Assembly (NCBI GenBank): GCA_963989385.1
Contig: OZ022509.1
Location: forward strand, 50,050,271 to 50,114,270
Length of the DNA stretch: 64,000 bases
Direction: 5' to 3'
Source of the DNA: Ctena decussata
Lineage: Eukaryota; Mollusca; Bivalvia; Lucinida; Lucinidae
Below are positions 1 to 11,439 of this stretch, piece by piece. Position 1 is the stretch's first letter, and each line of letters starts with the position of its first letter. A program made the translations under genes and the position numbers. Below the pieces are notes generated by a model that was given only the letters and a program-made list of their open reading frames with translations, was not told where the DNA came from and did no database searches.

Positions 1-3000
1 CCATCTTTTAGTACACTTAGTAGGCTGTACCCAGAAGTTCCATGTTTTGTCATACAGTCAGCCAAATGAACTTTACCAGGACACCATTTTATTTCATTCA
101 CTTCGTTTTTCGCCAGGGATTGACTAATAGCAGCGATGTCTACTCTGAGCCTCTTGTCATCAACTAGTTTTGTTGAGTATACGGCTTCTATAACACTCTT
201 ATTGTCGACATAAGCAATAACTGGAATAGTTTTAGTTGATATACCAAAAATATCTTCCAGCATCTTTCTGTAGTAAAAACCACTCTCTAGTCCTTCTTGT
301 AAGCTAAGGGCCTCAGCGGCAATTGTGGATCGTACTACCCGCTTAATCTTACCGGCATGCCAAGACAATGGGGAACATTTTCCATGGCAATCCATCAACC
401 AGACAATATATGCTGCTGTACTTCCAGTTCCATTGTTTAGATTACATAAAGATGCATCTGTGAAGACCACAATCTTCAAGTCACTAACTTTGTTGTTTAA
501 GTTTGGGAATGTAATCACAGACCTAATGTCTTTTATTCGATTGACTACTTTAATAGCCCGAGAAAGATTACCTATTGTTCCGTCCTTAAGTTTTGTGCTT
601 AGGTCTATGAGTTCAAAAGCTATGTCAGGTCTGGTTCCCTGTACAATCCAATTGATTTGACCAACAAGCTGCCGATATTTCGTCTGCTCCTCTGAAGTTA
701 ATGTACTTTGCTTGTCCTGTGCTCTTTGAGGGTCAATTGTTATATTCTGTATATTTGTCACATAGTTTGACTGATCTAATGCTATAGCGCCTTCTTCCTG
801 AGCAACTTTAAATCTTATATAGTTAAAGTTCCCTTCTTCAACTTTACCTGCCACAAACCGTTTTCGTAGATTGACCATTAAGTGTTCAAGATATTTGTCA
901 CCAGCATGGAGAAAGTCATCTACATGGCAGCATATGATGCCACTCAGTTTACCTTCTTTGTGCAAAAAGAACATTGCTGGATCTAGCTCACTCATTTTAC
1001 ATCCCAACCTCAATAATTCATCTTTCACGCTCATGTAGAACTGCCTAGCTCCATCTATCAGCCCATAAAGCCCGTGTTTTAACTTCCAGACTATCCCTTT
1101 CACTGTATTGCTCTCCTTTGGGGGTTTGATGTATATATCCCGTCTTAATTCTCTGCCCTGCAAAAAAGCAGATTTAATGTCAGTTGTTTTAGCTGTCCAG
1201 TTCTTGATCGATGAAATAGCCAAAAATATTCTCATCGTTCCTTTTCCTACTGTGGGACTGTCCCTGGGCATAGTAAATTCTTCCTCAAAACCTCGTACCA
1301 CGAGCCTTGCCTTTGTCTGTCCTTCTTTGTTTGTAATAACCCACATTGTTGACAATGTTTGTTGCCCACAGTCTTTCACTTCTTCATAGGTGTGAAATTG
1401 ATTCAGTTTCTGTAACTCCACTAATTTAGCTGCAGTGGTTTCATCACTAGCACTGTTTTGTTTCATGACTAGGTTAACAGTCTCGTCATCATTTATCAGC
1501 TCCCATTGTACTTGTTCAAGATTTACACTTTTCTTTTCTTTGGTAGTGTCCTCTTGTATATTATACCAGTGTTTATTCTTACCTGTGGCTTTTCCAGCTC
1601 TTCCAAGTACCTTTGCTTTAATCCATTCACCAGTATTTTGCATCTTATACTGGATGCTATCATTTGGTTTCAGAGTTTTTCTGTTCTGTTGGATATTCTG
1701 TCTATCCATCCTTTCAGGCTCTGAAGCTGGTATATCCTCCGATATTGTGTTGGGTTCTTCTAGATCTTCATTGCCCTTATTTTCATCAGTTTTGTCCGCC
1801 ATACTGTGCTCAACTTCCTTCTCGTCCTCCTCTGTCAAACTGCTGTTAACTTTCTGAAGTCTGTTTGGAGAAACACGTACAAACACTCCACCATGTCTAA
1901 CGAAAACTACTTTCCCATCTTGGAACACTACCTTTCCTGGACCAAGCCAACGTTCTTTTCCTTCCCTTTTGTAGAAGACCCTATCACCATGTTCAAAGAC
2001 TTGTTCAGATGCCCTGACTTTATTCCGGAGAGCTCGCCTTATTCGTTCATCAGCTTCTGTTTGGATGAATGCTTTGCGGGCAGCATGCAGGGCATTTAAA
2101 TGCTGTGCAAAAACCTCACTGCTTGTTGATCCCTGTAATGCTGGTAAGGTATCATTCATAATGTTCGGCAGGTTAGGATTTTGTCCAAAAACAAGTTGGT
2201 GGCTGCTGTACCCATTCCACATTTGTAGCGAATTTCTTGCCATGTTTGCCCAGAAAAGTAGGGCTCGAGAGTTTATCTTTCTGTAATCAGCCTCAAGTTT
2301 GAGTAACATCATATCTGTAACCGCATGAACCCTCTCACATAAACCATTTTGAAATGGGCTTTCTCCTGAGGTTGCACATAGTTGAACATTCAGAATAGAT
2401 GTGATTTCTCTTACCTCATCTGCATTAAACTCACCCCCATTATATGTCATTAAGGCTTTCATGACTCCAAACTTGCCGATCCACTCTGTCATCAATGCAT
2501 CTATTATGTTACATGGCTTCTTTCTGTTAACAAAAACAGACAAAGTATACCTTGACCACATGTCGATAATGTGTAGTATCCAACGACCATTCCATTGTTT
2601 GTGGTCCATTGCCACCTTTTCATTGAATCTGGTGGCCTTTGGCATACCTACTACTGGCCTTGATGGAGTTTTGGCATATATCTTGCAAAGTTCACATATT
2701 TTGCCTATCTCTGCTAGAGTTTCTTCATATTCTTCCTTCCAGACTCCAGCATCCTTCAGGAGAGCAATCAGTCTATTCATTGGAGGATGGGCAAATTGTC
2801 TATGTAGTTTCAGCAGTGTCTTGTATCTATCCTTTCTGTTCAAAACATCAAGCTTGACAGCACAAATATTCTCTACAGGGACTTCTTCTGATTTGTCTAT
2901 AGGGATACAGTAATGGCCTGATGATGTCAGATTTAAAGCTACCTCTTTCCCCATTATCACAGCTGTGTCATTTTCCAAATCCAGTTTTATAGCAGCCTTC

Positions 3001-3838
3001 TTCATTGCTGTTCGTGAAAGTAACAGAGGAATATCAGATTCGACTACGTCTATCTGTATTATCACCTCTTTTCCAGCAATAACTGCGGGCAAGCTATATT
3101 CCCCCTTTGACTTCAGACATGTTCTTCCTCCAAACTTAAAGACTTTCTGACCCTCAGATTGTTTCACCTTTACTTTATCATCCTTGTCTAAAGATTGAAT
3201 ATAACTGTTTACCCAGCTGTCACCACAGACTGTACTGCTGCACGCACTGTCTAGAACTGCGCAGTTGCGTGCATCAATGCCCAAACGGCGTACCTCTTCA
3301 GTATTGTACCCTCTAAATAAAACCGCATGTTCCTCATTTGCAATATTGACTTTTGCCATGTTTTCCCAGCTGTCTGGGCATGCTGGTAGTAAATGGCGGT
3401 ACGATCCACATGATTTACAAGTTAAAGTACGACCATCTGGCACCACAGGATTTATGTTCTTTCTCTCTCTGTTACTAGGTTGACTGACTCTTGACCTAGA
3501 TTCTGTATGCTGATAATCTCCGCCTCTCGCTGTTGGTCTTCTTGACTCTGGACGCTGAAATTCTCCTACTGCTGCTCCCTGTCCTGACTTTCCACGCTTC
3601 CACGTTGCCCCTTTCTCCCGGCCATAGCTTTGACTATTAACTCTAGTTCTAGAGTATCCTGAGTATCCTGAAGCAAGCAATGCGTCTTCATTTGCTGCTA
3701 GGAAAGCTGGTTCTATCTTGATACTTGATCTACTGGTGCTAGATTCATTGTCACTCCCTTTGTATTTCTTCAGAGATCTCTTTGCCTCCTCATATAAAGT
3801 TGTCTTATTGTTATAGTTCATTCCAGTCAACACAAGCA
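1..3838 (-). CDS. copia Pol polyprotein (protease-integrase-RT-RNase H), partial
   Basis: One uninterrupted minus-strand frame runs from about 3838 to the left edge. In order I see a CCHC zinc knuckle (CKSCGSYRHLLPAC, 3378-3419), the protease active site LDSACSS (about 3240-3260), an integrase HHCC region (HRQFAH, CELCK, about 2690-2820), and the integrase core with AMDHK (first Asp), TYNGGEF (2430-2447) and FQNGLCER (Glu). RT motifs follow: ARLVVRG, DIKSAFLQG (about 1150-1175) and HVDD (915-926), then RNase H motifs FTDAS and YVDNKS near 450 and 210. Two departures from family consensus stand out. The integrase Asp of the usual DNGGEF motif is Tyr (codon 2442-2444), which should abolish strand transfer, and the usual YVDD is HVDD. 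Everything else looks well preserved. The zinc knuckle and the linker after gag belong to gag but are read in this frame because of the frameshift near 3840. Confidence 0.88.
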
Positions 3839-4288
3839 ATTTTCCTCTTTTGTAATATTTGCTTTTCTAAGTAATTTAAAGGCCAAAATTTCAGGTGGTA
3901 AGGTCATTTTTTTCTTTTCTATTTTCTTGTACTTAGCACCAAACAATGCTATGTATTCTGTAATAGATTGCCCACCAGTTCTATAAAAATCGTCAAAATC
4001 TTCAAGTTTTTCTAAGCTGTCAGTGAGGTCATCTTTAGCTAAATGTTCATCCAAAAAATTTACCAAAACAGTTAACCCATCTTCACTTTTTAAATCATCT
4101 ATTGCAATCTGGTCAAAAACCTTTTCTCTTATTTAAGATTCATTATCTTCTGGAAGTGACAAAGCAATTGCAATACCTTGTTTGTCCTTACTTAGATCTG
4201 TAATTTCTGTCCATGCTAATAACTCTTGTCTGAACCTTTCATATGTCTTCGCCTTGTTGAAGGTTGGTGGGTTAATTCTGGTTGTCAT
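3827..4288 (-). pseudogene. copia gag N-terminal region, interrupted
   Basis: Starts at ATG 4286-4288, shortly downstream of the primer site, with the sequence MTTRINPPTFNKAK typical of copia Gag openings. The frame meets TAA at 4133-4135, resumes, and reaches TGA at 3827-3829. The product after the stop (MVNFLDEHLAKDDL, then LLRKANITKEE) matches the charged helical capsid-like region of copia Gag. The sensible continuation into the zinc knuckle is in the -1 frame; the shift falls at a run of four A (plus-strand tttt at 3840-3843). It could be a true mutation, a read-consensus error, or less likely a programmed frameshift. Confidence 0.75.
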
Positions 4289-4402
4289 GTTGACTCCTTC
4301 TCAAAAATCAATATTCACTAGCAAATTTCAGTTCTAACACCAGTTTATTCAAATCTCCACTGTCACAGAGTCCTATACTACCTCTGAGGAATGTCCTGCA
4401 CG

Positions 4403-4413
4403 CTCTGCTACCA
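4403..4413 (-). other. tRNA-iMet primer binding site
   Basis: Minus strand reads TGGTAGCAGAG, the complement of the 3' end of animal initiator tRNA-Met. It lies two bases downstream of the LTR end, where minus-strand DNA synthesis starts in copia elements. Confidence 0.85.
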
Positions 4414-4415
4414 TT

Positions 4416-4630
4416 TGTTAAACGCTAACACTAATTAAATGTCATACACTTTATTCACTGTACTGCATATTGTTTCAACAGGTAATCACTTAACTCACGT
4501 TGCCATGGTTCAGTTGTGACGCCATGACGTCACATGACGTCACTAAGTATTGTTTCCTAAAGAAGAGCATTGTAATCAAGTATAAGAGTTACCTTACATA
4601 AGAAGAATAGTAATATACATGAAATTAACA
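4416..4630 (-). repeat. 5' LTR of the copia element (215 bp)
   Basis: Minus strand starts TGTTAATTTC and ends GTTTAACA, so it has TG...CA ends and short inverted termini (TGTTA/TAACA). It holds a TATA-like TTATACTT, an AATAAA signal near its 3' end, and two TGACGTCA palindromes. Only one LTR is in the window, so the borders rest on the termini and the primer site. Confidence 0.8.
4525..4542. promoter_or_regulatory. tandem CRE-like sites in LTR
   Basis: TGACGTCA occurs at 4525-4532 and 4535-4542, starts 10 bp apart, with a half-related TGACGCCA at 4517-4524. TGACGTCA is the full cAMP response element bound by CREB/ATF bZIP factors. Use as a promoter element is inferred from position upstream of the presumed transcription start. 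Confidence 0.5.
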
Positions 4631-4797
4631 CATAGTTGTACATCTTTACTGAAATGAGTTGTTGTTATTCATTTGTGTGATTGATATTTGGGTTGAAAAT
4701 GGCTGAACAAGCCAGTGGAACAAGCATGAGTAGGATGAAAATTCGAGTGGAAAAGTCCTCCTAAGGGCGAGAAAGCCTCGGAGTGTTTTCTACCTCT

Positions 4798-5060
4798 AGT
4801 GGGTTAACTGGGCGGTCGGGTCGGGCGATGGTGATGGGTAGCTTTCAGTACTGGTGCGTCCTACTTATTTTGATTATTTTGGGGCAAGGACCGGCAGTGC
4901 TTGCTATCTTGCAGTAGATACGGGAAGGGTTGTTTGGACGTTTTTCTCTCATCTGTCCTTTCTCGTTTCTCGCCTACTCTCTGGGAAACGGCTCGATATA
5001 GACTGAAATACTATCTCAAAGGGCCGTTAAAACCTAAACGACCAAACAACTAATTAACTC
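4798..5060 (+). repeat. dispersed repeat, GTCCTACT/GGGCCGTTAAA family
   Basis: Shares a long colinear pattern with 48996-49245 (plus), and with 16005-16160, 36175-36412 and 57340-57530 (all minus). Landmarks are TCCAGTGCCGGGGCGTCCTA, GCTTGCAGTAGG, TTGTTTGGAC and GACGGTCCGATATA ending in GGGCCGTTAAA. No coding potential. The copy at 33795 joins part of this body to a tRNA-like head, so the family is probably SINE-derived. Confidence 0.7.
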
Positions 5061-5989
5061 CCGCTGTCATTGTCGTAAACAAAGAAATATTTTTTAAAAA
5101 AATCCTACAACTACATATAGTAGTACCCTGGTGCAATGGTATGAGAGTCGGACCTGTATATGAGCTCCAGCTGAAAGCAAATATTTTCAAACATCTTAAC
5201 GCGTTATTTTCCTTTTCTCACCTCCTCCCCCCCCCCCCCAAAAAAAAAAAATAAAAAAAAAAAATAAAAATAAAATGAAATTATCAATGAAATTGAAATG
5301 GTTTCATTAGTTTTCATCACCTCCAGAGCTTTCAATTTTTCTCATTGTTTTGCAAAATTTCGTAGCATACGGGGCAAATCGGATATTTTGCCAATTCTAG
5401 TAAGCTCCTAACAGTGTAGAGCCTATATAAATATACTGCGATAGTAACCTAGCATACACATTTTTCCCCAATGCCTCCAAAAACGGGTCCTTCCCAGCGG
5501 CTCCGCGGAACGAATCCATAATAGAACCGTCTGGGTGCCCGAGTCTGGGTGCCCGGTGTCATCTGTGTCAAATTCAAAGATAGTGTGCACGTTGTTCCTG
5601 GGATCGGTATCCGACCTAGTCGCCCCAAAATGTGCCTGAGTATGATCGATTGATTGGGGCCTCGGTTTAAATTATTATCTGGAATAGAAGAAGAGAGCGA
5701 AACGTCGAAATATATGACAAGAACGCTCATACGAACGGCTAAGCAATGCTTTTGTGTAAAGCGCTCAGTAGACTTACAAGACCAGCACCACTATCCGAGG
5801 TATAGGTCCAAATGCAACATAATTGCATGTAAAACACTTCGAAGAAAGCTTCAGAATAGAATAGAATGACAACATTAGGAGAATAAGTTGCAGAGTTCTA
5901 GATGCGAGTGGGCATTGGGTGACAATTTTTGTCAGATCTGCTTATAAACCCCTCATCCGAACCGCCTCAACGAGGCTGGATGAGGGTCC
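5061..5989. other. no gene; low-complexity run and unassigned sequence
   Basis: Contains a C run followed by A-rich sequence (5226-5275). The GC-richer 5455-5700 opens short frames on both strands, but I recognise no protein in them. Confidence 0.5.
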
Positions 5990-6110
5990 ACAAGCCTGTA
6001 AGTTCATCTGCCGTCACACTGTGTCTGGGCAGGCTTAAACATACTAAGCGGTTAACCTGGTTACCAATACTGAGTGCACATACTTCCGCCAGTAACAGAC
6101 AACTACCCTT
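5990..6110 (-). mobile_element. SINE body fragment
   Basis: Minus-oriented match to the SINE body seen at 6200-6460 and 35262-35450 (GGGCAGGCTTA, AAGCGGTTAACC, GTGCACA on the plus strand). Head and tail are missing. Confidence 0.55.
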
Positions 6111-6115
6111 GCCGG

Positions 6116-6480
6116 CGGCCCGCTAGCGCAGTCGGCAGCGCGTCAGACTACAGGCCAAGGGGTCCTGAGATCGATTCCCAGACAGGCCACATGACGCTCG
6201 TGGAGACTGATCATGAAATATTTTCTGCGGTCATTCTTTCCCTTCTGCTGATTCAAGAAGGGCAGTTGTCAGTTACTGGCGAAAGTATGTGCACTAAGTA
6301 CTGGTTAAACGTTTAGGAGGTCTAATTAAAATCTTAAAGAGCTTCTTCGAGAGCAGAGAACACATTCGAAAGAAGGAACATGGGCCATACCATGGAACAG
6401 TTTGAGTAGGTTAACTGACCGCCTCGACATGACCTTAGCTGTTTACTGGGCCGTAAATACTCAACAAAACAAACAAACTC
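6116..6480 (+). mobile_element. tRNA-derived SINE
   Basis: tRNA-like head with A box TAGCGCAGTCGG (about 6124) and B box GATCGATTCCC (about 6170), followed by the family body with GAAGGGCAGTTG and GGTTAACTGACCG and an A-rich tail near 6465-6480. A box and B box are the internal promoter for RNA polymerase III. Confidence 0.75.
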
Positions 6481-6482
6481 AC

Positions 6483-6640
6483 AACTGCCCTTAAGTCAGC
6501 GGAAGGGAGAGAATGAGCGTAAAAAATATTTCATGATCAATCTTCACGACTGTTCAGGGGCCGGGCTGGGAATCAAACTCGCGACCGCTTGATCTGCAGA
6601 CCGACGTGCTGCCGACTGCGCTAGACGGCTCGGTAGGACA
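6483..6640 (-). mobile_element. tRNA-derived SINE, inverted neighbour
   Basis: Minus strand reads TAGCGCAGTCGGCAGCACG (A box) and GAGTTTGATTCCC (B box), then CATGAAATATTTTT and the start of the body. It faces the SINE at 6116-6480, so the pair could form a long hairpin if transcribed through. Confidence 0.75.
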
Positions 6641-6659
6641 CATGTCAAATTCTGAGGGT

Positions 6660-6975
6660 ACCAAACTCTCTGCATAGGGTAAAGGTGATTTCTAGAATCT
6701 CCATGTGTAACGCCTTTCGTGCCTGAACTGGTCCTCAGTGTGTGAACGAGACCTTGGCATGTAAATGGGCGGGTCATCAATGAAAACAACGAAAACAACA
6801 ACAACAAAAAACAGGTAATGTGAATTGAATCTCCTCCAGTGACCGGGTCCTCCATGGTCGGAAAGGATTCACCATGTGTGAACGAAACCGTTAGAGGTGA
6901 ACTAAACAAGAAGATGTAAACTTGACCTGCACGTGTGAACATGTATTCTACGTCTGACAGGGCCTCCATGTATGA
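6660..6975. repeat. degenerate GTGAACGAGACC minisatellite
   Basis: Loose repeats of GTGTGAACGAGACC-like units about 27 bp apart, matching the larger block at 11440-12060 on the same strand. Confidence 0.55.
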
Positions 6976-6984
6976 TAGTCAGGT

Positions 6985-7180
6985 GGCGGATTCGAGAAAA
7001 GTGCTCTAGAAAATGAGTTTGTGGGCACTTTCGCGGCATGATGGGCAGCCATGCTAAAAATACTTACCGATATGCCGTCGTTTATTTTTTGCCGGTTGCC
7101 AAGCCTGGCTGCCCATTGTGTACCGAAAAACGAGGTTAAAGGTCATTAAGTGCAAAATCACGAAAAACTGCTTAGAAAAT
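6985..7180 (-). repeat. left arm of a distant inverted repeat
   Basis: Reverse complement shares GGCTGCCCATCATGCCGCGA, GGCAACCGG and an upstream AATGACCTTT with 11270-11420. The arm itself is a hairpin (GGGCAGCC ... GGCTGCCC). Confidence 0.6.
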
Positions 7181-7439
7181 GATTATTGTACATTTGAGGT
7201 ATACATATCACTGCAGTTTAATGCTGAACATATTGAAAACCTCATTCGGCAATAGTAAAGCATACTTGAATAGTTTCTGTTCAATCAAACTGTGTATGTG
7301 TCCGTCCGTACACTTGTTTTTCTGAATGTACATGCATTTTTTGTGTTATTTTTTGCTTATATGTTCATGAACGGCTGACTGATGGGCAAATAGTTACACC
7401 CTGATATCACAGTTCCTTAATACCTGGATCTATGTCTGC

Positions 7440-7695
7440 ATTTTTTTTTTTTTTTTTTTTACTCTTTAATTTCAAAATATTTCTTATTCTGCATTCACAA
7501 TGCAAAACTGTTTGTTTACATGTACTTTGTAGATATGTATATTTAAATGTAACTTGTAATATTTGTACATAATTGTATAATGAACATGTATATTATTGTA
7601 TAAATGTATATAATTTCTTGAGGGCCTCATGGAAGATTAGCTGTTACATGAATATATGTATTTGCTAAATGCTGTAACCCTCTATAAATAAAGTC

Positions 7696-7726
<31 letters not shown>

Positions 7727-7735
7727 CATAGAGCT
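7440..7735 (+). mobile_element. LINE 3' end with (ACTT)n tail
   Basis: Begins with a run of T (7441-7462), continues as AT-rich untranslated sequence, and ends CTATAAATAAAGTC followed by about ten units of CTTA (7690-7730). A poly(A)-signal followed directly by a tetranucleotide tail is usual for CR1-like LINEs. No reverse transcriptase sequence remains. Confidence 0.5.
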
Positions 7736-7739
7736 AATT

Positions 7740-10700
7740 TTAATATTTCATAAATCGAGGACTGCACGGAATAAATATATGACCAACATGTTTCAATTTA
7801 GTTAATTATATATTTTTAAGCAAGCTATCATATACTTCTAGCTAAACATTTACATTACAAATAGTTGGATTCATTAGCATGTGTTGTTTACAATACATAA
7901 CTTGTTTACAGTTGTCATCTGAAATCTTAAGCAGAAAAAATAGCCATAAAATCATTTATAACGGTGTTTAAACATAAAGATGCAAAAACTTTAAAAGTGT
8001 GAGCTCTGAAGCAGATAAAATTCAATGTAGATAAATCAATCTCATGTAGTTTACGTTACCAAATTGGTAAATTAGTCATTTAAATTACTTTTAAGCGATT
8101 CAATTAAATAGAAAAGCATAGTATCATTTATGTTTGGTGTTTATAGATGTTTTCTTGTTTATAAAGTTGACAATAATTCATTTTGCAAACTACCTTTCGT
8201 CATAAAATACACATAAGCATGATGTCAAGAATAAGTTTTCAGATACACTTGAGTATTTATAAATACAATCCAGAATATTGAGACTTGTCGACAGACATTT
8301 TGATACTCATCGCCTTATGCTTTTGATTCTAAAGGGCATTGCTGATATACAAGCAACCTTGTGCAACTACTGTAACATACACGTTTTTGTATAAGTGTTA
8401 CAGCATCGCATGTAATTTACGTTAAGACAGACAGGTCTGTGGGAATGAATAAATTAATTCGAATCTAAATATTATTGCCCACATGACATTATGTTGGTCC
8501 TCGTCTGAATCGTTTTTCTAGACATTCCTCATGGGACTGATGGCCATATAACTTGCGTGGAAAAAGTATGAGAAACTACCTATTATAAAAATCAAATGAT
8601 TTCATTTATAAGTACCCTGTCGTTAAGCGGCTTTGTAGAGGCTGCTTAGATGGCTCCCATAACTTCATCAGAGTATTGTTTTAGTTAGGTTAATTCAGTG
8701 GCTACAGAGCTTATAGAGGCTATCTGAAATAATGACTCAGCTGCTCCAGGTTGCATGAGGCGTGTTGTACACTTTTCAGAATTTCTCAGGAAAACATTAA
8801 ATCAAACCTAGTTTGCTGTATTCAAACCTTGTGTGTCATTATTTCTTGAAGATTCATATTATTCTGATTAATGCATTCGAAGCTGATACATTTGCTCCTC
8901 TTAACTAAGTCATCATATGTTTTGTTTTGCATAGCCATTTAGTGGACTAAAATTGACTTCGTTAGCCTGTGTAGTTTACGTTATAGGAAGTGTTTAAATT
9001 TCGTACCTTAAATCTATTAAACTGTTAAAAAGGGCATACCACTGGCTTGAAACTGTGTCTGCGTATAAATATGCATACGGTAAATGTAAAATATTTAACA
9101 ATGTGCTGCTTACTATATAAATACACACGGAACCAGTTGAATCGCCGAAGTGGGGGAGGGAGGGGTGAATGTTGTAAAAATAGCGCCAGCCATCCACAAT
9201 GGCAAGATTTATACACTATTACTCCAGATATCTTAATACTACATTTGTCAACGTTTATGATATCATAAATGAATGAAACCAGTTATAATTCAATGTGTAA
9301 ATATATATAGACTTTATGTATGTATGGCGAGAAGGGGTGAAAATATTATGGCCACACTACAAATCACTAAGGCCAGGGGACTCAATCATCGACACAGTCT
9401 AGTACATAACATTTCTGAAACTGTTGTTCAAGCTCTCGCAGCAACAAGACCTTTACTGTAGTGCAAGCTTCTGACATCAAATGGCCTACTGTTATACCAG
9501 CTCAGGTAACTCGTCTGAATAGGTTGTGATAACAGCCAAAGCATTTAGTGAAAACAGCAAATGCGACTGTAGTGCGAGAGTACAGATCACGTTTGCCACT
9601 GCTATGCTGGCTAAGCACATTACAAGACATCTGTGTTTTAACACCTCAGACTTCTATAAGCCATCTTGTGTGATTAGCATGCCAGTTCTGGCCACCAAAT
9701 GTCCTCTGCCAGTATGCTAAAATACCACTGTAGTGGCAGCCATAAACGCACACCCTATAATGCTAATATCCATGTGTGGTAATACTTACTTCGTAACGTA
9801 CGTAACACTGCAGATAAGGCTTTACAAAGACGTCTATACATAAAAGGGTACCATCTTAATCTACCAGACACGTCTGTAAGCACTGTGATTGCAGGTCAGG
9901 CTATTAAAGACATCATCATATATCATGGTACCTGCCGATGCCGCTGCAAAACCTGTGCATCGACTATGGCATCTGCTCAATTTACTGAAATACACTAGAG
10001 GTATGGTTATGGCAGTTGTTTCGTTTATATAAATATGGGCAGAATTCAGTGCAAGACAGTGTATTGCCAGACATCTATAAAGTCTGTGGTACCAACACAG
10101 GGTAAGAAAAAAGGATATATTGACATGGTTTTAGAAATTCAGGCTACAACAAAGTCCCTTGAGAGTCATTGCTCTCTGTTATGTAATTCCATATCATATT
10201 CTGCCTGCATCTTTATCTTGTTCGACTACCTAAAAACCACAACTAGAGAGACAGTTATATCTGTTCTTCAACTAAGTTTGCTCTCTGTCAACACTCCAGA
10301 ACAAGTTCAAATTCTCTCGACAAATTGTCACTTTCAATTATGTAGTGCCAGCTGACTGACTAAAATACTTCAGAAGAGGCAAATGTACTGCCCCAGGCAT
10401 CTACAAAATTGCCTAGCAGGTCATTGTTCAGGCTCTAATAATCAAACGTAATATTAAGAACATTGCATCGCCTCATCTGTTAAAGATCAACGTAGACCTT
10501 TGTAGTGCCAGCCCGTAAGATGCTGTTTATAATATCAATGGTCATGATTCTGGTTTATGATTTTTTATTAGATATGCCCGGTAACGTATGTAACGGTGTA
10601 ATTTTCTGCATAGTTTGATACACTTACATGTTTCTTTTTATTTGCATTAAGGTAAAATGTAAATGTTAGCTTGTTTCAGTAAAATGGTTAATTTATCCGA

Positions 10701-11100
10701 AATATGTTTGTTCATTAAATGGAGAAAAAAGACTCTGTAACGTAGGCAACATTTATGCTCTATACGAGATAGCTTATATGATTGTATAGAGAAACAGCAC
10801 GATGCTTTTTCTCAACAGCAAGATTCATATATGTCTCAATATTCATTTGAATAAGAGTTATTGTAATATACGAATTCAGCAACTTGATATGGTAACGTAT
10901 TTAAATTGGCGATAACTGTCAAACGCACCAACTTTGATGTCAGAGAGCAGAGAATGGTATCATGTAATCTTGTGATATATTTTTGGAAAAACAAAAAGTG
11001 TATAAGGCCTCTCATTCAGATCGATGGGCCAGGCCTATGGGCTATTGGTAACTCAAAAGACTGCTTTTAGATTAAATGATATAGTAAGCCACTGTACAAA
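7740..11100. other. AT-rich non-coding stretch
   Basis: No ORF here looks like a protein. The motif GTAGTTTACGTTA recurs at about 8046 and 8966, and GTAACGTANGTAAC-like motifs at 8058, 9793, 10571, 10735 and 10890. Between 9460 and 10530 the strings TGTAGTGCCAGC and CAGACATCTATAAAG recur loosely, perhaps remnants of an old tandem array. Confidence 0.4.
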
Positions 11101-11106
11101 AATGTA

Positions 11107-11420
11107 CCTACTGACCTTTGACCCAGTTATGATTGAATATAATGTCGGCAATATGGCAAAAACTTTTTTGGTATGTTTACTTACTTGCTTTGCCATAGTT
11201 GCCTCTCATTTCGCGAAAGTCTCTATTAATTCAATAATTCACTCTCAAACTGGTATATAGAAATGCACCAAATGACCTTTGACCCAAGTTTGACCTTATA
11301 TGACGTCTGTTGAGCTGGCAACCGGGCAAAATGGTTTTAGGTAGGTTTAATGACTTCAATGAGCCCGGTTGCCCGTCATGCCGTGAAAGTGCCAACAAAA
11401 CCAAAATTTCACTCTTAAAC
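11107..11420 (+). repeat. two degenerate tandem copies of a hairpin unit
   Basis: Units at 11107-11253 and 11270-11420 each contain TGACCTTTGACCC, then GGCAA...GGCAAAA, then a complementary GCC...GTTGCC and CACTCTCAAAC-type ends. The second is the right arm of the inverted pair with 6985-7180. Confidence 0.55.
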
Positions 11421-11439
11421 CACCGGACTATGAACATTT

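Larger units (their letters stand above)
1..4630 (-). mobile_element. Ty1/copia LTR retrotransposon, 3' part off window
   Basis: Read on the minus strand the order is 5' LTR (4416-4630), primer site, gag, protease, integrase, reverse transcriptase and RNase H. Protease-integrase-RT order is the copia arrangement. The 3' LTR lies beyond position 1. The base group CATAG just outside the LTR (4631-4635) is the candidate target-site duplication and would have to recur past the left edge. The copy is damaged: one in-frame stop and one frameshift in gag, and an altered integrase catalytic residue. Confidence 0.9.
6985..11420. mobile_element. possible large non-coding element with inverted ends
   Basis: Imperfect inverted arms of about 150 bp (6985-7180 and 11270-11420) enclose 4.1 kb without a credible ORF, and similar minisatellite lies outside both arms. 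Two independent insertions of one hairpin element in opposite orientation would look the same. Confidence 0.3.

Noticed and set aside
3827..3850. Programmed -1 frameshift between copia gag and pol
   Set aside because: The shift occurs inside gag sequence before the zinc knuckle, at a simple A run; a stop codon upstream also breaks gag, so mutation or sequence error is simpler.
5449..5730. GC-rich minus-strand ORF
   Set aside because: No recognisable protein motif; probably chance opening in a GC-rich repeat remnant.
6116..6190. tRNA gene candidate
   Set aside because: A and B boxes are present but it does not fold as a full tRNA with intact acceptor stem by eye, and a SINE body follows.
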